From Schizochytrium sp. TIO01 (taxonomy: Eukaryota; Sar; Bigyra; Thraustochytrida; Thraustochytriidae): a stretch of DNA of 64,000 nucleotides. Numbering within the stretch: the stretch's first letter is position 1; each line of letters begins with the position of its first letter. The stretch is taken from positions 957,501 through 1,021,500 of the forward strand of contig SMSO01000004.1 in NCBI GenBank assembly GCA_004764695.1, given 5' to 3'. Both the position numbers and the translations under genes were made by a program. Below the pieces are notes generated by a model. The model ran no database searches and was not told the origin of the DNA. It worked only from the letters and a program-made list of their open reading frames with translations. Below are positions 59,082 through 64,000 of this stretch, in pieces.

Positions 59082-62051
59082 ATGTCTGGACCGCCACCCC
59101 GTGGCCCACCACCTGGGAGGGGGCCTCCAGGCGTGCCACCCAGAGGCCCCCCTGGAATGTCACCTCCTCCTGGAGGTCCTCCAGGAGGTCCTCCAGGTAT
59201 GCCTCCACGGGGTCCACCAGGAGGTCCTCCAGGTATGCCTCCACGGGGTCCACCAGGAGGTCCTCCAGGTATGCCTCCACGAGGTCCTCCAGGTGGTCCA
59301 CCAGGTATGCATCCACGAGGTCCACCAGGAGGCACTCCAGGTATGCCTCCACGAGGTCCTCCAGGAGTAATGTCTCCTGGTGGACCACCAGGGCGCGGAC
59401 CTCCTCCAAGAGGACCTCCTGGTGGACCAGAAAGTCCTGCACCAGGTATGATGCCGAGAGGACCTCCAGGACGTGGTCCACCAGGTAGCCCTGCTCCTCC
59501 TGGGGCTCTAGCACGGGGACCCCCCGGAGCTTCACCACCAGGAATGCCTCCACGAGGACCTCCTGGAAGTCCTGCTCCCCCAGGGATGCCACCAAGAGGC
59601 CCTCCTGGGAGTTCTCCACCACCGGGAGGTCCGCCAGCGAGAGGCCCTCCAGGGATGCCACCAAGAGGACCACCCGGAAGTTCTCCATTGCCAGGGGGGC
59701 CTCCAGCAAGAGGTCCTCCAGGAATGCCGCCTGGCGGACCGCCAGCAAGAGGTCCTCCTGGTATGCCGCCTGGTGGACCACCAGCAAGAGGCCCTCCTGG
59801 TCGTGGACCCCCTGGAAGTCCTGCTCCACCGGGAGGTCCTCCAGGAATGCCAGCAAGAGGCCCTCCAGGGAGCTCCCCTCCTCCTGGTGGACCTCCAGCA
59901 AGAGGTCCTCCTGGAATGTCACCGGGTGGACCCCCAGGAAGGGGCCCACCTGGAATGCCACCTGGTGGACCTCCAGCAAGGGGCCCTCCTGGAATGCCTC
60001 CTGGTGGACCTCCAGCAAGGGGCCCTCCTGGAATGGCACCAGGAGGTCCTCCTCGAGGTCCACCGGGTGCATCTCCTGGAGGTCCTCCACGAGGCCCACC
60101 TGGAATGCCTCCTGGAGGTCCTCCTCGAGGTCCACCGGGTGCATCTCCTGGAGGTCCTCCACGAGGCCCACCTGGAATGCCTCCTGGAGGTCCTCCACGA
60201 GGCCCACCTGGAATGCCTCCTGGAGGTCCTCCTCGAGGTCCACCGGGTGCATCTCCTGGAGGTCCTCCACGAGGCCCACCTGGAATGCCTCCTGGAGGTC
60301 CTCCACGAGGTCCACCGGGTGCATCTCCTGGAGGTCCTCCACGAGGCCCACCTGGAATGCCTCCTGGAGGTCCACCACGAGGTCCACCTGGAATGCCTCC
60401 TGGGGGTCCTCCAAGAGGTCCACCTGGAATGCCTCCTGGGGGTCCTCCAAGAGGTCCACCTGGAATCCCTCCTGGAGGACCACCTCGAGGCCCTCCCGGA
60501 ATGCCTCCTGGAGGACCACCTCCTGGACCAGGAGGTCCTCCAAGAGGCCCACCTGGAGCTCCACCAGGTCTTGGAGCACCACCAGGTCCTCCGATATCTC
60601 TGTCTGCACCCCAGCCAGGAGGCAAAGACGATCGCTATGGTCTTTTAACAATCAAAGTTATGCGCGGAGTTGACCTAAAAACTGCAGGGTTCATGGGTAA
60701 AGCTGATCCTTATGCACATCTGACCATTGGTGATCAAGAATTTAGTACAAAGGCACACAAAAATGGAGGTAAACGTCCAGTGTGGGGAGATTCATATGAC
60801 TTTAAAGTTGAAAATCAGAAGGTACTCAGTATCAAGGTCATGGATAAGGAAACTGTTGGCCAAGACAAACTTATTGGCTCTGCTGAAGTTGGACTTTTAG
60901 ATTGGCTTTCAAAGGGTGCGTTCGATGGAGATGTTGATATTTTTGATGCAAATGGAGCCCCAGCAGGAAAAGTGACCCTGGCTGTGAAATTCCAGCGTCC
61001 CACAAATTCGATTGTCCCCGGTCCGCCTAAAGCTCCGGGCCCGCCTAAAGTTTTGGGAGATTCAGGACCTGCCCCACCTGGAGGTAAAGCGCCCCCACCA
61101 GGTGCGGTGCCTCCTCAAATGGTCGGTAGAGGAGGTGCCGGCCCTGTCCCCGCGGCACAGGCGCAAGAAACGCGTGACCCAAATGGTACATTCACGGATC
61201 AAGAAATCAAAGAAGCGTTCGAGAGCTTTGATTTAGATCACAACCACTTCGTTGGTGCAGCTGAGATTCGGCACGTACTCATTAACATTGGAGAGCAGGC
61301 TACTGACGAAGAAGTTGATGAAATGATTAGCATGGTTGACAAGGATGGTGATGGTCAGGTGTGCTTTGACGAGTTTTATGAAATGATTACAGGTCGCAGT
61401 CCACCTCCTGGGCTTTATGATGGTCCAGGTGGAGGCAGTGGAGGTGGCAAAGTTCCTCCGCCACCGCCGGGAGGCGCGTCTACAAGACCCCAGGGTGGTG
61501 GCAACCCAGTTATTGCTGAGCGAAACGAGCGTAAGGAGCTTCTTAACGAGTTCGCAACTTCACATAATCTCAAACCAGAATCTATCAAGAAGGCCTTCAA
61601 GCGCTTCCAGGCTATTGATAAGGATCAGAGCGGTCTTATTGATTACACTGAATTCTGCGAGGTTATGCAAATTGACCCAAGCCCTCAGGCAGAAAAGGTC
61701 TTTCAGACATTTGATCGTGAAAAGGTCGGTCAGCTTGATATCCGTGAATTTATGATTGCAATTGCGAACTTTACTGGCGCTTCGAAGGAAGAAAAGCTCA
61801 AATTCTCATTTCTTATCTTCGATGAAGATGGAAATGGCGTTATCACCAAGCAAGAGTTGGTCAAGATTCTCAAAGCCAACCATCTTGCAACCTCTGAAAA
61901 AGAGGTTTCTCGCAAGGCCGATACAATCATGGCTCAAGCTGACAAGGATGGAGATGGTGTCATTAGTTTTGATGAATACCAGATCATCAGCAAGCGTTTC
62001 CCGAATTTGTTGTTCAGCTCCTATGCGATGGCAACTCAGGCCATGAAATAA
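59082..62051 (+). CDS. Pro/Gly-repeat protein with C2 domain and six EF-hands
   Basis: Uninterrupted frame of 989 residues. Residues 1 to about 510 are almost only Pro, Gly, Arg, Met, Ala and Ser, in 12-residue units such as PPGGPPRGPPGM. A C2 domain follows at about 518-640, with KADPYAHLTIG and DKETVGQDKLIG supplying likely calcium-binding acidic residues. A Pro/Gly linker leads to two calmodulin-like EF-hands with loops at 717-728 (DLDHNHFVGAAE, atypical) and 753-764 (DKDGDGQVCFDE). After another Pro-rich linker, a calcineurin-B-like module has four loops at 846-857, 878-889 (degenerate), 914-925 and 954-965. The protein is expected to bind calcium and perhaps membrane lipids. The repeat could assemble or bind SH3/WW-type partners. 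No catalytic domain is present. I know no named family with this exact order; separately, each domain is standard. Confidence 0.9.
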   Translation: MSGPPPRGPPPGRGPPGVPPRGPPGMSPPPGGPPGGPPGMPPRGPPGGPPGMPPRGPPGGPPGMPPRGPPGGPPGMHPRGPPGGTPGMPPRGPPGVMSPGGPPGRGPPPRGPPGGPESPAPGMMPRGPPGRGPPGSPAPPGALARGPPGASPPGMPPRGPPGSPAPPGMPPRGPPGSSPPPGGPPARGPPGMPPRGPPGSSPLPGGPPARGPPGMPPGGPPARGPPGMPPGGPPARGPPGRGPPGSPAPPGGPPGMPARGPPGSSPPPGGPPARGPPGMSPGGPPGRGPPGMPPGGPPARGPPGMPPGGPPARGPPGMAPGGPPRGPPGASPGGPPRGPPGMPPGGPPRGPPGASPGGPPRGPPGMPPGGPPRGPPGMPPGGPPRGPPGASPGGPPRGPPGMPPGGPPRGPPGASPGGPPRGPPGMPPGGPPRGPPGMPPGGPPRGPPGMPPGGPPRGPPGIPPGGPPRGPPGMPPGGPPPGPGGPPRGPPGAPPGLGAPPGPPISLSAPQPGGKDDRYGLLTIKVMRGVDLKTAGFMGKADPYAHLTIGDQEFSTKAHKNGGKRPVWGDSYDFKVENQKVLSIKVMDKETVGQDKLIGSAEVGLLDWLSKGAFDGDVDIFDANGAPAGKVTLAVKFQRPTNSIVPGPPKAPGPPKVLGDSGPAPPGGKAPPPGAVPPQMVGRGGAGPVPAAQAQETRDPNGTFTDQEIKEAFESFDLDHNHFVGAAEIRHVLINIGEQATDEEVDEMISMVDKDGDGQVCFDEFYEMITGRSPPPGLYDGPGGGSGGGKVPPPPPGGASTRPQGGGNPVIAERNERKELLNEFATSHNLKPESIKKAFKRFQAIDKDQSGLIDYTEFCEVMQIDPSPQAEKVFQTFDREKVGQLDIREFMIAIANFTGASKEEKLKFSFLIFDEDGNGVITKQELVKILKANHLATSEKEVSRKADTIMAQADKDGDGVISFDEYQIISKRFPNLLFSSYAMATQAMK
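59100..60600 (+). repeat. Coding minisatellite, 36-bp unit
   Basis: The Pro/Gly half of the gene is a diverged array of 36-bp units encoding 12 residues. Between about 60030 and 60500 the units are nearly identical, and a 72-bp higher-order unit alternates an ending in GAS with an ending in GM. Copy number probably varies between alleles. Confidence 0.92.
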
Positions 62052-63491
62052 AGGACTCAATGTATCCTGAGGATGGACCAATAGATCCTCTTTTTCTTCA
62101 CTTTCTGAAAGTTGCAGATTCGTTCGTGTGACGCCACGGCTTGCTTTGAGAACGGTATTCCATCCTCCTGGTCCACGCCCATATTTCTGTAGTTAGTTGT
62201 GAGACAATGCGTTCACTAGCTCTAGTGACTGTGTCCGCTTATGTCTTTGCAGATTTGCATGGTATTCAATAGCATACTCACCACGGCATTGTGATGGATG
62301 CTCACAATTGAAAATTTCAACTCTTGAGAATATTTGCACTCGATGTGTTTTTTTGTGTAATCTTTACTTCATTCAATCCATCATTTTACATATTTCATTC
62401 CTATTTACCTTTCTTCATCTCTTCGCTTTCTTGCTGTGCCTTGCGTTTGCTTGCACAAGATAGTTGCCTGGTAATAAATATGCTGAAGTTTACTACCCAG
62501 GTACCAGGCTTAATCGTTCGACAGTCAAACTTCCTTTTCACAGTTTTCGCATCATTTCCACACACCAACATATCGTTTTCAATGGGGCTTTTCTGATCAT
62601 TCTCAAATTGAAGTTTCTGTTTTCCCTCTTGAGCCTAATCTTCTCAAAAATGTTCTATAAAAAGCTAATGATAGGTAAGTAACTTAGAGGTAGTAGTATT
62701 ATTTCCCCCACCAGGCGCACAAGGTCAGCAAGCACTAGATGCAGGACTATGTAGCAGTTACCGAATTCGTTTCTCATCATTGAGTTATCATCCTGAGAAG
62801 CACTCCTAGATGTATGCCTACTTCTAATGGAGCTGCCCATCTACGATCAGCCGACTCCAAAGAGATCAGAGTCACCGCACTTAAGTTGGCAGCATATTCG
62901 TTAATTTCGTGCTTCTTCGCAACAAACAAGAAGAAGCTGTTAGCTCTCTTAGTATGGGCCTTAGTCAGCATTGCTAGCAAGCGCGTACTCTTAGTAGTTG
63001 TTCTTAGTAATGTCCTGGTTGTCTCTCGTTTGCGTAATGATCAATTTGCGCACTCACACCATTGGACTCTTTGTTTGTTTCTTGATTCACCGCACTTCTC
63101 TTCAGTCCGCATCTTGCCGCGCTCTGGTCATAAGCAGCGCGCTTCGCAGCCGTGGAGAGATCAACTGCGACTGGCCCTGGGGTTTGCACGAGTCGGTGCG
63201 AACAGTGCACTTGCTGTTTGCTCGAAACGTTGCCTTTGATTGAGGTGGACTGGACGATTTATCAGCACCGATTTTTTTTTTTCTGTTTGCGCCGTTCGCT
63301 TTCTCTGCGACCTTGCGACATTGACATAAGGCTTTCTTTTCTAGGTCACCTTTAGTTCTTCAAAACAAACTGCTGCTTGATACCGAATTTGGTTTGCTCT
63401 TCAATAGCTGGGCCAAATAGAAAATCAAAAACGTCTGTGAGCTGCTCGAGGTGTTGATCCCTTTCTTGACTGAGTAGAGTTTAGTATCACC
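62052..63491. other. Intergenic region
   Basis: Between two genes on the same strand. A 141-codon frame at 62814-63239 has no domain and is likely chance or leader sequence. No other gene is seen. Confidence 0.5.
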
Positions 63492-64000
63492 ATGTCTATC
63501 CCGGCAACCATTTTTCACCACCTCACGGTCTTTGGCCTGAGCGAACAGATGTCGGCTACTCTGGTAAGTTGTCTGAGCTTAACAGCATTGCAAGTTCCTT
63601 TTCATTCAGGATGGTTCTTGGGGGATTACAACATGAATAATGTAGATTGAGATTTTATGTTGTAAGGAAGGCCATTCGGTTTGCTGGGTGGGTTCTTAGT
63701 TTGTTCTGGTGCTGAGTAGGGAAATGAACAAAATCAGCAGGTTTTAGCTGACATGCACATTTGGTTTTCTTTTGACGCTATGCGGAAAAATTTTTGTACT
63801 ACAGACCTCGTTTGGAATTTTTTCTGGGCTTTTCGCAGTTTCGTATGGGTATCTTTCGAACAACAAACGCGTTCAGGACTTGAACCGTGAGAATCGTGAG
63901 AAGCTCTATATCATGCTTCCTTCCCAGGTCCATGCTTTGGTTGTTTGTGTCAATGCTCTACTGATTGTTTTGGGCTCAGACAATGAAGTTCTGCTGAAGG
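63492..64000 (+). CDS. Probable TLC-domain membrane protein, 5' part
   Basis: Two exons visible and the rest beyond the window. Exon 1 (63492-63563) encodes 24 residues starting MSIPATIFHHLTVFGL and ends at a strong donor, CTG|GTAAGT. Exon 2 starts at 63805 after TACTACAG in phase 0 and is open to the edge. It gives a hydrophobic segment (SFGIFSGLFAVSYGYL), a charged stretch ending NRENREKLYIMLPSQ, then VHALVVCVNALLIVLG. The order of membrane helix, charged segment and a helix starting with a Ser/Gln-x-His motif resembles the N-terminus of TLC-domain proteins (TLCD4/TMEM56, TRAM/LAG1/CLN8 relatives) of the ER or Golgi. The assignment rests on this short region only. Confidence 0.6.
63564..63804 (+). 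other. Spliceosomal intron, 241 nt
   Basis: GTAAGT donor and TACTACAG acceptor, with stops in the in-phase reading between them. Removing it joins two membrane-protein-like segments in phase 0. This is the clearest intron in the window. Confidence 0.75.

Noticed and set aside
59020-60651. 524- and 543-codon minus-strand frames and a 291-codon plus-strand frame
   Set aside because: They exist because the Pro/Gly minisatellite lacks stops in several frames; only the long plus frame continues into C2 and EF-hand domains.

Overview
The window is nuclear DNA of a eukaryote. It carries a 20S proteasome alpha subunit, cytosolic ribosomal protein eL8, an SAP-domain mRNA-export protein, a rhomboid-family membrane protease and GT-AG introns. 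Most recognisable genes are single uninterrupted reading frames; the few introns seen or proposed are 45 to about 240 nt. A DNA-binding AP2 domain, a Der/EngA GTPase with an organelle-type leader, and large calcium-binding proteins with low-complexity tails suggest a protist. A stramenopile, perhaps labyrinthulomycete-like, is my best guess, but nothing here is diagnostic.

Layout. (1) 1-15191: no convincing gene. The DNA is crowded with tetranucleotide and other microsatellites, purine/pyrimidine tracts and AT-rich islands. (2) 15192-20424: an AP2 transcription-factor-like gene (+), then a Der/EngA GTPase and a small coiled protein (both -). (3) 20425-25498: non-coding with an 83-bp tandem duplication. 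(4) 25499-36650: housekeeping block with an unknown membrane protein (-) divergent from a rhomboid protease (+), ribosomal protein eL8 (-), proteasome alpha-5 (+) and a SARNP/Tho1-type protein (-); a decayed TPR unit lies between the last two. (5) 36651-41922: AT-rich DNA holding a decayed kinase-like gene (-). (6) 41923-43056: a protein with a low-complexity front and a TPR-like back (-). (7) 43057-55905: a second microsatellite-rich stretch without clear genes. (8) 55906-58000: two tentative intron-containing loci. (9) 59082-62051: a 989-residue Pro/Gly-repeat protein with a C2 domain and six EF-hands (+). (10) 63492-end: the first two exons of a probable TLC-domain membrane protein (+), cut by the window edge.

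The genes do not form a pathway. They are ordinary dispersed nuclear genes for translation, protein turnover, RNA export, organelle ribosome assembly, membrane proteolysis, transcription and calcium signalling. I found no rRNA, tRNA, CRISPR array or intact transposon. The most notable items are the C2/six-EF-hand protein with its collagen-like repeat, the kinase-like relic, the TPR relic, and the sharp contrast between microsatellite-rich and ordinary intergenic DNA.
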